DNA of 64,000 nt from Nonomuraea turcica (GCF_030718205.1 NZ_JAUZQF010000022.1:124001-188000), one strand, 5' to 3'. Positions 15,902 through 26,711 are shown, numbered from the stretch's first letter. Numbers and translations: made by a program. Notes: generated by a model not told the origin, from the sequence alone.

Positions 15902-17590
15902 TCAGCGCATGAAGCCGATGTTCTCGTAGCGGAGGTCGTAGAAGCCGCGCGCCCCCGCGTTGGCCAGCGTCGCCTTGGTCGCGACCAGCTGCGGCCGCTG
16001 GTAGAGCGGCAGCACGTTCACCTCCTGCCAGATCAGCTCATCAGCGGCGTTGGTGGCCGCGCGCGCCCGCACCGGGTCCAGGCTCTGCGCGGCCCGGCTC
16101 ATGGCCTGGTCGATGGCCGCCGACCCGGTACGCCCGAAGTTCGCGTTCCACGTCTTCCCGTCGGGCGAGTTCGCGTAGATCCCGTAACTACTGGACACCG
16201 GGAACGGCGTCCCGATGTAGGCGAACGGCGTGATGTCGAAGTTCCCGGGGATCACGTAACTGGTGAAGAAGTCGTCACTCGGCACCGCCTTGATCGTCAG
16301 CTTCACCCCGATCTGCGCGAGCATGCTCTGGGCCAGTTCCCCTTCCGCCTTGCTGATCTGCACCCCCGACGGCACCACGAACCGCAGATCCAGCGTCTTG
16401 CCGTTCTTCTGCCTGACCGCCCCGTTCAGCTTCCACCCGGCCGCGTCCAGCAGTTGCCGCGCCCGCTGGGGGTTGTACACCCCCAGCGCTCCCGCGTTGT
16501 CCTGGTAGCCCTCCTGGGTGTTCATGAAGAAGTGGTTGTTCAGCAGCGCTATCGGCCAGTTCAGCCCCTGCAGGTCGGACTGCGCGATGGCCTGGCGGTT
16601 GATGCCCAGCTGGATCGCCTGCCGCACGTTCCGGTCCCGCAGCAGCTCGCTCGACCCGTTGAAGGTGAAGTGCCGGAAGTCAGGCCCCGCCGCCTGGCGT
16701 ACCTGTGCACCTGCCGTGGCCTTGGCCCGCGCGTAGTCGGGGGCGGACGGGCCTATGTCGATGATGTCGAGCTCGCCGTTGCTGAACGCCCCGATCAGCG
16801 AGTCCTGCTCGGACGCCCGATAAATGATCTTGTCGAGCTTGGCCCGCTCACCCCACCAGGCATCGTCCCGGACCAGCGTGATCGTCTTGGCTGTCTGGTC
16901 GAACCCCCCGAACTTGAACGGCCCGGCCGTCACGGGGATCTTGTTCAGCCAGGCGGTGTTGAACGCCTCCGGCGTGCGGTTCGCGGCGGCGGGCAGCAGC
17001 GGACCGAAGAGCGCCTGCCAGTCGCTGAACGGCCGGGCGAACGTGACGATCACCTCGAAGTCGTCCTTCCCCCGCGCCACCTTCTTGATGTCCTGGTAGC
17101 CGGTGGCCGAGACGATGCGGTAGGCCGAGTCCCGCCCGTTCAATGCCTGCCACTGAGCCTGGTAGTCGGCCCACGTGATCGGCCGCCCGTCGGACCAGCG
17201 TGCCTTCGGGTTCAGTGTGTACGTCACCACCTGCTCGGGCCGCTGATCGGTGACCTTCGCGTCCAGCATGTAGTCCCGGTTGACGGAGATCTCCGCCTTC
17301 TCGTCCGACACGAACGGTGACGGCAGCAGCGCGTTGCTCACCGAGGCCGCCACGGCCAGGTTGCCGTCCACGTGGTTCCTGTTCCACTGCGCGGGGAACT
17401 CGTTGATCCCCCACCGCAGCGTCCCCCCGTCCTTGACCTTGTCGCGCGGCTGCGCGTTGATGTCGAAGGCCTTGACCGTATGGTCGTCGCCGGCTCCATC
17501 CCCGGTCCTAGGGCCGTTTCCCGCCCCGCCGCCGCACCCTCCCAGTGCCACGACAACGGCGGCGGCCGTGACAAGACGTGCTGCTTTCAT
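15902..17590 (-). CDS. Peptide/solute-binding lipoprotein of an ABC importer (SBP family 5)
   Basis: A 562-residue lipoprotein: signal peptide with lipobox ALGGC (lipidated Cys19), a Gly-rich linker, then a family-5 solute-binding fold. Landmarks are DGGTLRWGINEFPAQWN, YTLNPKARWSDGRPITWADY, VTAGPFKFGGFDQTAKTITLVRDDAWWG and DRNVRQAIQLGINRQAIAQSDLQG. It captures peptides or related solutes outside the membrane. It is the last gene of a four-gene operon on this strand, 18 nt after the ATPase stop, preceded by both permeases. The substrate is not predictable; oligopeptides are the usual cargo. Confidence 0.92.
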   Translation of the reverse strand: MKAARLVTAAAVVVALGGCGGGAGNGPRTGDGAGDDHTVKAFDINAQPRDKVKDGGTLRWGINEFPAQWNRNHVDGNLAVAASVSNALLPSPFVSDEKAEISVNRDYMLDAKVTDQRPEQVVTYTLNPKARWSDGRPITWADYQAQWQALNGRDSAYRIVSATGYQDIKKVARGKDDFEVIVTFARPFSDWQALFGPLLPAAANRTPEAFNTAWLNKIPVTAGPFKFGGFDQTAKTITLVRDDAWWGERAKLDKIIYRASEQDSLIGAFSNGELDIIDIGPSAPDYARAKATAGAQVRQAAGPDFRHFTFNGSSELLRDRNVRQAIQLGINRQAIAQSDLQGLNWPIALLNNHFFMNTQEGYQDNAGALGVYNPQRARQLLDAAGWKLNGAVRQKNGKTLDLRFVVPSGVQISKAEGELAQSMLAQIGVKLTIKAVPSDDFFTSYVIPGNFDITPFAYIGTPFPVSSSYGIYANSPDGKTWNANFGRTGSAAIDQAMSRAAQSLDPVRARAATNAADELIWQEVNVLPLYQRPQLVATKATLANAGARGFYDLRYENIGFMR

Positions 17591-17608
17591 CGAGCGATTC
17601 CTCCTGGT

Positions 17609-19624
17609 CTATACGACTTCACGCCGCTCGGCGTAGTGGCAGGCCGCGCCCTGGTCCTCGCCCAGCGGCCGCACCTCGGGCTCGACGTCCACGCAGCGCT
17701 TGCGCTCTTCGTCGGTCAGCTCGGCACGGAACTTGGGGCACCTGGTGCGGAAACGGCAGCCCGACGGAGGGTGGGCCGGGCTGGGCAGGTCGCCGTGGAG
17801 CAGGATGCGCCGCCGCGACCGCTCGCGTACCGGATCGGGCAGTGGGATCGCCGACAGCAGAGCCTGCGTGTACGGATGCGCCGGGGCCTCGTAGACGGCG
17901 TCCACCTGGCCGATCTCGGCGATCTTGCCGAGGTGCATCACCGCGACCCGGTCGGCGATGTAACGCACCACGGCCAGGTCGTGCGCCACGAACAGATAAG
18001 ACAGCCCGAGCCTGGCCCTCAGGGCGTCGAGCAGATTGATCACCCCGGCCTGGATTGACACGTCGAGTGCCGAGACAGGCTCGTCCAGCACCAGCAGCTG
18101 GGGCTCCAGCGCGAGCGCCCTGGCGATGCCGATGCGCTGCCGCTGCCCGCCCGAGAAGTCCTGCGGGTAGCGGGCGGCGTGCGAGAGGTCCAGCCCGACC
18201 AGGGACAGCAGCTCGGCGACCCGGCGCCCGGGGGCGCGCCGCCCGTGGGTACGCAACGGCTCGGCCAGGATGTCGTGCACGGTCATGCGCGGGTCGAGCG
18301 AGGCCATCGGGTCCTGGAAGACGACCTGCATGTCACGCCTGATCGCGGTGCGCTCCCCTCGGCCGAGCCGGGCCGTGTCGTGCCCGAGCACGACGATGCG
18401 GCCCTCCTGCGGCTTGGCCAGCTCGAGTATCTGCGTCAGCGTGGTCGTCTTGCCGCTGCCCGACTCGCCGACCAGCCCGAGCGTCTCGCCCTCCCGTACG
18501 TCGAACCCGATCCCGGCCACGGCGTGCACGGTGCCCACCCGGCGCTTGAACACCGCCCCGCGCACCAGTGGATAGTCCTTGACCAAGCCGCGGACCTCCA
18601 GCACCGTGCGCTCGCCGCGCGCCGCCCGGGCCTCCCGCGGCCCCGCCGGCTCCGCGAGCCCCGGCGGATGCACTTCGTCCCACCGGATGCACGCCGCCCC
18701 GTGCCCTGCCCCCACCTCGAACAGCGGCGGCTCTCCCTCGTCGCACGCGTCCACCTTCATCGGGCAGCGCGGCGCGAACGGGCAGCCCGGCGGCAGCGCC
18801 GCCGGCGAGGGCGGGTTGCCCTCGATCGGCACGAGCGGCCGCCGCCCGCCCCGGTCCACCCGCGGCACGGAGCCCAGCAGGCCCACGGTGTACGGCATGC
18901 GCGGCCCGTAGTAGATGTCGTCCACGTCGCCCACCTCGACCGGGCGCCCGGCGTACATGACCAGCACCCGGTCGGCGAACCCGGCCACCACGCCGAGATC
19001 GTGCGTGATCATGATGATGGCGGCGCCGGTCTTCCGCTGCGCCTTCTTGAGCACCTCCAGCACCTGCGCCTGGATGGTGACGTCGAGCGCCGTGGTCGGC
19101 TCGTCGCAGATGATCACGTCGGGGTCGTTGGCGATGGCCATCGCGATCACCACGCGCTGCCGCATGCCTCCGGAGAACTCGTGCGGGAAGGCCAGCGCCC
19201 GCTCGGCCGGATACGGGATGCCGACGAGCTCCAGCAGCTCGATGGCCTTGACCAGAGCGGTCTCCTTGCTGACCCGCTGGTGCACGCGCACGGCCTCGGC
19301 GATCTGGTCGCCGACCCGGTAGACCGGGGTGAGCGCCGACAGCGGGTCCTGGAACACCATCGACATGGTCTTGCCGCGCAAGGCGGTCAGCTCCCGTTCC
19401 GGGGCCCCGATCAGCTCCTTGCCGTGCAGCCGCACCGATCCGGTGACGCGTGCGCCGGGCGGCAGCAGCCCCATGACGGCGGCCGAGGTGACGGACTTGC
19501 CCGAGCCGGACTCGCCCACGATGCCGAGGACCTCGCCGGGGCGTACGGAAAAGCTGATCCCGCGCACCGCCGGCACGTCGCCGAACGCCACGTTGAGGTC
19601 GGTCACCTCGAGGACCGGGCTCAT
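17609..19624 (-). CDS. Fused dual-ATPase subunit of peptide ABC transporter (DppD-DppF type)
   Basis: A 671-residue protein carrying two complete ABC ATPase domains that are separate DppD and DppF proteins in many bacteria. Domain 1 (about 1-330) has [16 protein letters not shown] and VIICDEP, with the oligopeptide-type C-terminal cysteine cluster CPFAPRCP. Domain 2 (about 345-671) has [23 protein letters not shown] and CRFRTRCP. It powers uptake through the two adjacent permeases. The start is ATG 19624, overlapping the permease stop by 4 nt (ATGA). The longer open frame upstream to 20347 is antisense-like noise over the permease gene. Confidence 0.93.
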   Translation of the reverse strand: MSPVLEVTDLNVAFGDVPAVRGISFSVRPGEVLGIVGESGSGKSVTSAAVMGLLPPGARVTGSVRLHGKELIGAPERELTALRGKTMSMVFQDPLSALTPVYRVGDQIAEAVRVHQRVSKETALVKAIELLELVGIPYPAERALAFPHEFSGGMRQRVVIAMAIANDPDVIICDEPTTALDVTIQAQVLEVLKKAQRKTGAAIIMITHDLGVVAGFADRVLVMYAGRPVEVGDVDDIYYGPRMPYTVGLLGSVPRVDRGGRRPLVPIEGNPPSPAALPPGCPFAPRCPMKVDACDEGEPPLFEVGAGHGAACIRWDEVHPPGLAEPAGPREARAARGERTVLEVRGLVKDYPLVRGAVFKRRVGTVHAVAGIGFDVREGETLGLVGESGSGKTTTLTQILELAKPQEGRIVVLGHDTARLGRGERTAIRRDMQVVFQDPMASLDPRMTVHDILAEPLRTHGRRAPGRRVAELLSLVGLDLSHAARYPQDFSGGQRQRIGIARALALEPQLLVLDEPVSALDVSIQAGVINLLDALRARLGLSYLFVAHDLAVVRYIADRVAVMHLGKIAEIGQVDAVYEAPAHPYTQALLSAIPLPDPVRERSRRRILLHGDLPSPAHPPSGCRFRTRCPKFRAELTDEERKRCVDVEPEVRPLGEDQGAACHYAERREVV

Positions 19625-20523
19625 CGTTTGGCCCCCGGGTCGAAGGCGTCGCGCAAGGCGTCGCCCATGAGGTTGACCGCGAGCACCGTGACCACCAGCA
19701 GCCCGGCCACGAACCAGAACGTCCACGGCGCGTACGTGGCCGTCTTGGAGCCGTCGGCGATAAGCGTGCCGAACGACACGTCCGGCGGCTGGATGCCGAA
19801 CCCGAAGTACGACAGCGAGGTCTCGGTGAGTATCGCCGCGCTGACGTTGAGCGTGGCGTCCACGATCAGCAGGGACGCCAGATTGGGGATCACGTGCCGG
19901 AACACGATCCGCGCCGGCGGCACCCCCATGTAGCGGGCGGCCTGGATGAACTCCCGCTCCTTCAGCGAGATGGTCATCCCCCTGACGATCTTCGAGGTGA
20001 CCATCCACAGGAACAGCGCGAGCATGAGCACGAACAGCGGCCACTGCCCCGACTCGAACAGCGGCGACATGATCGCCAGGATGAGGAATCCCGGCAGCAC
20101 GAGCAGCAGGTCGGTCATCCAGCTCAGCACCCGGTCGGTCCAGCCCAGGAAGTAGCCGGCGAACGCCCCGACCACGGCCGCGAGCGCTGTGGACACCAGA
20201 GCCGCCAGCAGGCCCACGACCAGTGACTTCTGCATTCCGCGCAGGGTCAGCGCGTAGACGTCGGCGCCGGTCTGGAGCGTTCCGAACCAGTGGGAGGACG
20301 ACGGCGGCTGCAGGAACGCCGTGAAATCCTTGTCCGTGTAGCTCCACCGGCTGAACAGCGGGCCGGCGAACGCCAGCACGAACATCACCGCCAGCACCAC
20401 GAACCCGGCCACCCCCTGACGGGAGCGGAAGAACCGCCCGGCGACCACCCGCACCCGCGACGGATAGGTGACCATGACGCCGTCGGACAGCTCCTCGGCC
20501 ACCTCCTCCTCGTGCAGCGTCAT
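19621..20523 (-). CDS. ABC transporter permease, DppC-like
   Basis: A 300-residue inner-membrane permease of the OppC/DppC family. A cytoplasmic N-terminus is followed by a helix ([21 protein letters not shown]), a periplasmic-side segment ending in [19 protein letters not shown] (the family's 'GTD..GRDV' region), and the EAA-type loop [26 protein letters not shown] that contacts the ATPase. The end is [17 protein letters not shown]. It forms the pore with the DppB-like protein. Its start codon overlaps the upstream permease stop by 1 nt (TGATG) and its stop overlaps the ATPase start, so translation of the operon is tightly coupled. Confidence 0.93.
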   Translation of the reverse strand: MTLHEEEVAEELSDGVMVTYPSRVRVVAGRFFRSRQGVAGFVVLAVMFVLAFAGPLFSRWSYTDKDFTAFLQPPSSSHWFGTLQTGADVYALTLRGMQKSLVVGLLAALVSTALAAVVGAFAGYFLGWTDRVLSWMTDLLLVLPGFLILAIMSPLFESGQWPLFVLMLALFLWMVTSKIVRGMTISLKEREFIQAARYMGVPPARIVFRHVIPNLASLLIVDATLNVSAAILTETSLSYFGFGIQPPDVSFGTLIADGSKTATYAPWTFWFVAGLLVVTVLAVNLMGDALRDAFDPGAKR

Positions 20524-21506
20524 CAGGCCCGCACCCTCGGATCGAGGGCCGCGCGCAGCAGGTCGGCGGCCAGCGAGGCGCACAACACGGCGATCGCGGC
20601 CAGGAGGGAGATGGCCGCGACGGTGTTGACGTCGTTGGTGAAGATCGAGTTGATCAGCTGCTCGCCCAGCCCGTGCCAGCCGAAGATCTTCTCCGTGAAC
20701 GTCGCCCCCGTCAGCAGCGCGCCGAACATGAACGCGAAATAGGTCACCACCGGGATCAGCGCGGTTCGCAGCGCGTGCGTGACGAGCGCCCTGCGCCTGC
20801 TCAGCCCCTTGGCCATGGCCGTGCGCAGGAAGTCGGCGCCGAGCACGTCGAGCATCATGTTGCGCTGATAGCGGCTGAAGACCGCGATGAGACCGACCGA
20901 CAGCGAGATCGTCGGCAGAATCAGGTGCTGCAGCCGGTCCACCACCTGACCCCAGAATCCGGCGGCAAGCCCGTCGCTGTATTCGCCGCTGACGAGGAAC
21001 ACCTGGCGGCCGAAGACGTGCTCGTTGGCCCAGGTGGCCACCAAGATCATCATGTTGGCCAGGACGACCACCGGCACCGCGAGGACGACGAACGACAGGC
21101 CGGTCGAGAGCCGATCGAACCACCCGTATTGCCGGACCGCCGCCAGCGCCCCGACGATCACCCCGAGCGCGCTGCCGAACAGCAGCCCCAGCATGACCAG
21201 CCGGAACGTGACGCCCATGCGCCGCTTGAGATCCTCATTGACCGGCGAGCCCACGACCGTTTTGCCGAAGTCGCCGCGGAGCACCCCGGTGCCCCAGGTG
21301 GCGTAACGCTGCAGCAGGGGTGTCTTGTCGTTGAGATTGAGCGCGGTGAGCTGGGCGTCGACCACGGCGGGCGGCGGCTTGGGCGTGCGGTCGGCGTAGT
21401 TGGAGCGCGGGTCCAGGGCCGTGGCCGCCAGGAGGTAGGCGAGACTTGCGGCCACCGCGACGAGCACGACGGACGAGAGCAGCCTGCGGACCAGAAACCC
21501 GGCCAT
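20523..21506 (-). CDS. ABC transporter permease, DppB-like
   Basis: A 327-residue permease of the OppB/DppB family and first gene of the importer operon. It has the hallmark N-terminal helix [23 protein letters not shown], a long extracytoplasmic segment (about residues 35-90), [27 protein letters not shown], and the EAA loop [38 protein letters not shown]. It ends in [15 protein letters not shown] 21506 has a good GGGGGAGGCG Shine-Dalgarno. The 80 nt upstream to the AAA ATPase stop must hold the operon promoter, but I cannot identify it. Confidence 0.93.
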   Translation of the reverse strand: MAGFLVRRLLSSVVLVAVAASLAYLLAATALDPRSNYADRTPKPPPAVVDAQLTALNLNDKTPLLQRYATWGTGVLRGDFGKTVVGSPVNEDLKRRMGVTFRLVMLGLLFGSALGVIVGALAAVRQYGWFDRLSTGLSFVVLAVPVVVLANMMILVATWANEHVFGRQVFLVSGEYSDGLAAGFWGQVVDRLQHLILPTISLSVGLIAVFSRYQRNMMLDVLGADFLRTAMAKGLSRRRALVTHALRTALIPVVTYFAFMFGALLTGATFTEKIFGWHGLGEQLINSIFTNDVNTVAAISLLAAIAVLCASLAADLLRAALDPRVRA

Positions 21507-21586
21507 CGCCTCCCCCTCTGACGCGCACGGCATGTAGTCATATAGCTACACCATGTGAGCGGTGCTGCGCACGCAGCCGGGGTAAG

Positions 21587-23935
21587 TCAGCGTCCGGAAA
21601 GCTCGTCCACGGCCGTGGCGACGTCCTCGCTCGTGATCGTGGTCAGGTCGGCGGAGCTGGCGGACCCGCCGCGCGCGGCGTGCGCGGCGAGTCGCACGTC
21701 GCGGCGCATGGCCGCGCGCTCGAACAGGGACCTGGCGAAGCGGCCGTTGCCGAGCCCGTCGATCAGCCGCTCCTCGCACACCCAGGCGAACACCTCGTCG
21801 AGGTTGCGCAGGGCGTCCTCGTCGAACGTGTCGCCCGACTTCTCGGCGAGCAGCACCGCGATCTCGGTCAGCTCCTGCGGCGAGTAGCTGGGGAAGGCCA
21901 CCCGCTGGTTGAACCGGCTGGCCAGACCGGGATTGGTGGCCAGGAACGCGTCCATCTCCCGCTCATAGCCGGCCAGGACGACGACGAGCCGGTCGCGGTC
22001 GTCCTCGGCCCGCTTGAGGAGGGTCTGCACGGCCTCGGAGCCGAACGCGTCGCCGCCTTGGTAGCCGGGGTTGACCAGGCTGTAGGCCTCGTCGATGAAC
22101 AACACCCCGCCGAGCGCCCGGTCGACCAGCTCGTTGGTCTTGATCGCGGTCGCGCCGAGGTGCTGGCCGACCAGGTCGGCCCGGTGCGCCTCGACCACGT
22201 CGGGCCGGGCCAGCAGGCCGAGCGCGGCGAAGATCCGGCCCAGCACCCTGGCGACGGTGGTCTTGCCGGTGCCGGGCGGGCCGGCGAACACGAAATGCCG
22301 CATCTGCTGCGGCGTCGGCAGGCCGCGCTCCTGGCGCATCCGCGCCACCTGCAGCTGGGCGGCGATCGCGTGCACCTGCCGCTTGACGGGCGCCAGGCCC
22401 GCCATCCTGTCGAGATCGGCCAGCGCCTCCTCGAGCGTGGGTGTGGCGACATAGCCGCGGAAGCGCGCGGTCAGCTCCTCGAACGCCTTCGTCACGTCGG
22501 CCGTCGTGGTCGTGACCAGATCCTGTGTGCTCGGCGTGCCGCCGGCGCCCACCACGCGCACGTCGCGGGCCTGCGCGGCGGCCTCGACCAGGCTGCGCGC
22601 GAACCTGGCATTGCCGAGCTCGTCGACCAGGCCGCGCCGGTGCACGTCCTCGTATCTGCTGAGCAGCACGCGCCGGGTCTCGGCGTCCATCGTGTCGCCC
22701 CTGCGCCGCTGGAGCAGCTCGGTGACCTCGACCAGCTCGGCGGGGGAGTAGCCGGGGAAGCGCACCCGGGTGGCGAATCTGCTGGCCAGGCCCGGGTTGC
22801 TGGACAGGAACCCGCTCATCTCCTGCTCGTAGCCGGCCAGGATGATGATCACCCGGTCGCGGTCGTCCTCGGCCCGTTTGAGCAGGGTCTGCACGGCCTC
22901 GGCGCCGAACCGGTCGGGCTGGCCGTCGGAGGAGTTGACCAGCCCGTAGGCCTCGTCGATGAACAACACCCCGCCGAGCGCCCGGTCGACCAGCTCGTTG
23001 GTCTTGATCGCGGTCGCGCCCAGGAACTCGCCCACCAGGTCGGCCCGCTGCGCCTCGACCACGTAGGGGGTCTCCAGCAGACCGAACGCGTAGAAGATCT
23101 TGGCGAGCGCGCGGGCCACGCTGGTCTTGCCGGTGCCCGGCGGACCGGCGAACACGAAGTGCCTGGTGGGCCGCTCGGCGGTGTAGCCGGCCTCGGCGCG
23201 CAGCCTGGAGGCCTCGATGGAGGCGGCGATGGAGCGCACCTGCTCCTTGACCGGGGCCAGGCCGATCATGCTCTCCAGCTCCCCGAGCGCCTCCTCCACG
23301 GAGATCTGCGGCGGCGCGCCGCCCCTGTCGTGCGCCGACTCCGGCCTGCCCTCGCGCACCCTGACCCGGACCTGCTCCTCCACCGCGGCGTTGGCCGCCT
23401 TCGCCTGGCGGGCGAGCACGAATCGGTAGACGAGCACGGCCAGCGCCGTGGCGTAGCCCGTCCACACGGAGACGGTGGGCGACACGGGCGACAGCGCGGC
23501 GGCGAGCATGCCCGCGGGAATGAGCGCCACCAGGGTGGTCACCCACGGCGTCACCCATCGGATGAGATGCGCGGCGGCGGCCACGAGGAGGGCCAGCCCG
23601 ACCATCAGATGCACGGCCATGGAGCCGGGCGGATAGAGCGCTTGGAACAGATACAAAGCCACCACGTCCCAGCCCACGACCACCAGCGAGGTGGCGGCGG
23701 CGCGGGGGAAACGCATGGTCAGCGCGATGAAGGCGAGGAGCACCAGCGTGGTGACGAAGGTCGCGCCCAGGTTCCAGCCGAGCGCGGCGCCCACCCCCAT
23801 GGTGGCGACGAGCACGACCACGTAGAGCACCCGGCGCATGGCAGGGGGAATCTGGAAATAGCGCTCTCGCACCTGCTCGAACAGATCCCGCGCTGCGGCC
23901 CGCCCCGCGGCCTGGGCCCTGCCGGACTCACGCAT
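21587..23935 (-). CDS. Membrane-anchored tandem AAA+ ATPase (CbbX/SpoVK/EccA-like)
   Basis: About 782 residues. The N-terminal ~190 residues hold five or six hydrophobic segments (from VLYVVVLVATMGVGAALGW to YATALAVLVYRFVLA), then a charged linker. Two CbbX-type AAA+ modules follow (about 225-490 and 505-775), each with Walker A GPPGTGKT, Walker B VLFIDEAY, LAGYE and an NPGLASRF sensor/arginine-finger segment. Family members remodel rubisco activity (CbbX), spore proteins (SpoVK) or type VII secretion complexes (EccA), but no esx gene lies here. Two membrane-tethered modules imply action on a membrane-associated partner, which is unknown. The domains share a 75-nt identical stretch. The start is ATG 23935, after GGGGAGGC. 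Confidence 0.85.
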   Translation of the reverse strand: MRESGRAQAAGRAAARDLFEQVRERYFQIPPAMRRVLYVVVLVATMGVGAALGWNLGATFVTTLVLLAFIALTMRFPRAAATSLVVVGWDVVALYLFQALYPPGSMAVHLMVGLALLVAAAAHLIRWVTPWVTTLVALIPAGMLAAALSPVSPTVSVWTGYATALAVLVYRFVLARQAKAANAAVEEQVRVRVREGRPESAHDRGGAPPQISVEEALGELESMIGLAPVKEQVRSIAASIEASRLRAEAGYTAERPTRHFVFAGPPGTGKTSVARALAKIFYAFGLLETPYVVEAQRADLVGEFLGATAIKTNELVDRALGGVLFIDEAYGLVNSSDGQPDRFGAEAVQTLLKRAEDDRDRVIIILAGYEQEMSGFLSSNPGLASRFATRVRFPGYSPAELVEVTELLQRRRGDTMDAETRRVLLSRYEDVHRRGLVDELGNARFARSLVEAAAQARDVRVVGAGGTPSTQDLVTTTTADVTKAFEELTARFRGYVATPTLEEALADLDRMAGLAPVKRQVHAIAAQLQVARMRQERGLPTPQQMRHFVFAGPPGTGKTTVARVLGRIFAALGLLARPDVVEAHRADLVGQHLGATAIKTNELVDRALGGVLFIDEAYSLVNPGYQGGDAFGSEAVQTLLKRAEDDRDRLVVVLAGYEREMDAFLATNPGLASRFNQRVAFPSYSPQELTEIAVLLAEKSGDTFDEDALRNLDEVFAWVCEERLIDGLGNGRFARSLFERAAMRRDVRLAAHAARGGSASSADLTTITSEDVATAVDELSGR

Positions 23936-23999
23936 CACGCCTCCCCGGTCCGCCCCCGGTTATACCGCACCGGACCGACTCTTGGGCGCTCCTGACACG

Positions 24000-24896
<897 letters not shown>

Positions 24897-24911
24897 AGAA
24901 CGAAATTCTAG

Positions 24912-26651
24912 TCAGCGCCGCTGGTGCCGCCCAGGGAATTCGCCGACCAGCACCTCTTTGGGGGTGACGCGCAGGATGTCGGAGTCCGGCAGGGCGATGC
25001 CCCGTACCTCCACCCAGAACCGCCGCTGCAGCGGGTCGGCCGCGAACACCGCCACCCGCGGGTCGGCCTCGATCGCCTCCCACGCCTCGGTCTCCGCGAT
25101 CAGCCGCAGCTCGCCGGTGGACGTGACGGACGCGGCCGCGCCGACGACCCGGGGACCCAGCTGGTCGCCGTACGACAGGACGATGCTGCGGGCGTAGGAG
25201 AAGGTCTGGCGCACCTCGGGGGTCAGCACGATGGACGGAGCGGCGCCCATCGGCGGGTCGGACATGATCAGGGAGGCCCGCCACGGCCCCGGACCGCCCC
25301 GCCACCACGCCCGCAGCGCCCGCGCCGCGAACACGGCCATCGCCGCGCCGAGCGCGCCCAGACCGATCCGCCACGCCCACGCCGAGGCCAGCGCCCCGCC
25401 CGCCGCGCAGGCCGCGGCCCCCAGCACGACGAACCCCGTCGCGGCGGCCAGCCAGGCGTCGTCGCGGTAGCGGGCACGCAGGTAGCCGCGCACCATCGGG
25501 TACGGCACCGCCAGCGCCGCCACGGCGGCCCGCGGCTCCACCGCGAGCGCCCCGCACACCACCGGCACGAGGATCGACCAGGTTCTGCAGAGCAGGATCC
25601 AGAGCGTGACGCCGGTGTTCCTCCTGGCGGTGCGGTCGGCGCCGGCCAGGAGCGACTGCTCCAGCGCGGCCAGCGGGCGGCCACGCCACGCCTCGGTCAG
25701 CGCGCGCACGGCGGCCAGTGCCGGCCAGCCCAGTACGACGATGCCCGCCAGCCCCGCCCACACCGGATCGAACGAGGACGGCACTGCGGGCATCGCCCCC
25801 AGCAGCAACCATGCGGCGAACGCGAGCACCGACACCGCGGCCGACACGACGCCCGCACCCAGCCACGGGTCCCTGCCGAACATCGCGGGCACGTACGACC
25901 ACAGCCTGACCCGCCGCGCCTGCCCGACCGTGAGCGGCACCAGCAGGACGAGCACCGCGAACCCGGCCAGCTGCGCCTGCGCGCCCAGGTCGAACAGCAG
26001 CGCCGACACCGCGACGGCCACCGTGGCGACGGCGACCAGCAGGCGCGACTGCCGCGACCATACCTCCAGCGCCCGCCGGGCCCTGCCGGTGTCGCGCGGA
26101 TCCACCGGCCAGGCCGGATCGTGGTGCGGGCGGGGCCGGTCCCAGCGCAGCAGCGACAGCGCCAGATTGACCCGGGCCTGCCGATGCCCGGGGTCGGCGG
26201 CGAGGGCCGCCAGGTAGGAGCGCCCGGCCTCGGCGTGATCGCCGCGCAGCAGCGCCAGGTCGCCCAGCATGACCTCGGGGTCGGGCTCCTCCGGCGCGAA
26301 CTTCCTGGCCAGCTCCGCGTGCTCGACCGCCTCCCGCCAGCGGCCCGGTGTCCTGCGCAGGATCGCGGCCAGGCGCAGGCGGGCCGGCCAGGAGCCGCGG
26401 GCCAGCTCCACCGCCCGCTCCGCAGGGGGCACCGCGTCGGCGTCGCGGCCCAGCCGCTCGTGGGCGAGGCTGATCAGCCGGTACGCCCACTCCGCGCCCG
26501 GATCCAGGTCCGCGGCCCGGCGCGCGGCGTCCAGCGCGGACTCGGGCCGGCCGGCGTCAAGCCTGGTCAGGGCCTCGTCACACCATTCGCGTGAGGACCT
26601 ATCTGGAATGTCGTCATTTCTGGTACTTCCATCGGTCCCCACGCGACCCAT
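24912..26651 (-). CDS. TPR - multi-pass membrane - split-barrel-like fusion protein, unknown function
   Basis: A 579-residue protein not matching a family I know as a whole. Residues ~20-170 are tetratricopeptide-like repeats (EALTRLDAGRPESALDAARRA, AEWAYRLISLAHERLGRDADAV, a segment at EHAELARKFAPEEPDPEVML, and SYLAALAADPGHRQARVNLAL). Residues ~200-445 contain about eight hydrophobic segments. The last ~110 residues (VVGAAASVTSTGELRL, EAIEADPRVAVFAADPLQRRF, WVEVRGIA, EFPGR) resemble the C-terminal half of a pyridoxamine-oxidase-like split barrel. The barrel similarity is my reading of motifs, and cofactor binding is not assured. It lies upstream of the haloalkane dehalogenase, with only 15 nt between. 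Confidence 0.65.
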   Translation of the reverse strand: MGRVGTDGSTRNDDIPDRSSREWCDEALTRLDAGRPESALDAARRAADLDPGAEWAYRLISLAHERLGRDADAVPPAERAVELARGSWPARLRLAAILRRTPGRWREAVEHAELARKFAPEEPDPEVMLGDLALLRGDHAEAGRSYLAALAADPGHRQARVNLALSLLRWDRPRPHHDPAWPVDPRDTGRARRALEVWSRQSRLLVAVATVAVAVSALLFDLGAQAQLAGFAVLVLLVPLTVGQARRVRLWSYVPAMFGRDPWLGAGVVSAAVSVLAFAAWLLLGAMPAVPSSFDPVWAGLAGIVVLGWPALAAVRALTEAWRGRPLAALEQSLLAGADRTARRNTGVTLWILLCRTWSILVPVVCGALAVEPRAAVAALAVPYPMVRGYLRARYRDDAWLAAATGFVVLGAAACAAGGALASAWAWRIGLGALGAAMAVFAARALRAWWRGGPGPWRASLIMSDPPMGAAPSIVLTPEVRQTFSYARSIVLSYGDQLGPRVVGAAASVTSTGELRLIAETEAWEAIEADPRVAVFAADPLQRRFWVEVRGIALPDSDILRVTPKEVLVGEFPGRHQRR

Positions 26652-26677
26652 GATCGGCTGACGGGCGAATGTTGGAT

Positions 26678-26711
26678 AGATACCGACATATGGCTGTATC
26701 TCTCTAGAGAG
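26678..26711. promoter_or_regulatory. Overlapping dyads upstream of an MFS efflux gene
   Basis: AGATAC (26678-26683) and GTATCT (26696-26701) are inverted arms around CATATG. They run into a perfect 12-bp palindrome CTCTCTAGAGAG (26700-26711). These lie in the 250-nt divergent region between the TPR fusion gene and the MFS-DoxX pair and could be regulator-binding sites (inference). Confidence 0.35.

Noticed and set aside
18179-19933. 584-codon plus-strand ORF opposite the ABC ATPase
   Set aside because: Low-complexity Arg/His/Ala composition and complete overlap with a canonical two-domain ATPase.
19625-20347. N-terminal extension of the ABC ATPase ORF
   Set aside because: It overlaps the DppC-like permease in another frame; the ATGA junction at 19621-19624 is the natural start.
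21446-23995. 849-codon plus-strand ORF opposite the AAA ATPase
   Set aside because: His/Gly/Arg/Gln-rich, no domain, entirely antisense to a well-supported gene; GC-rich third positions create such open frames.
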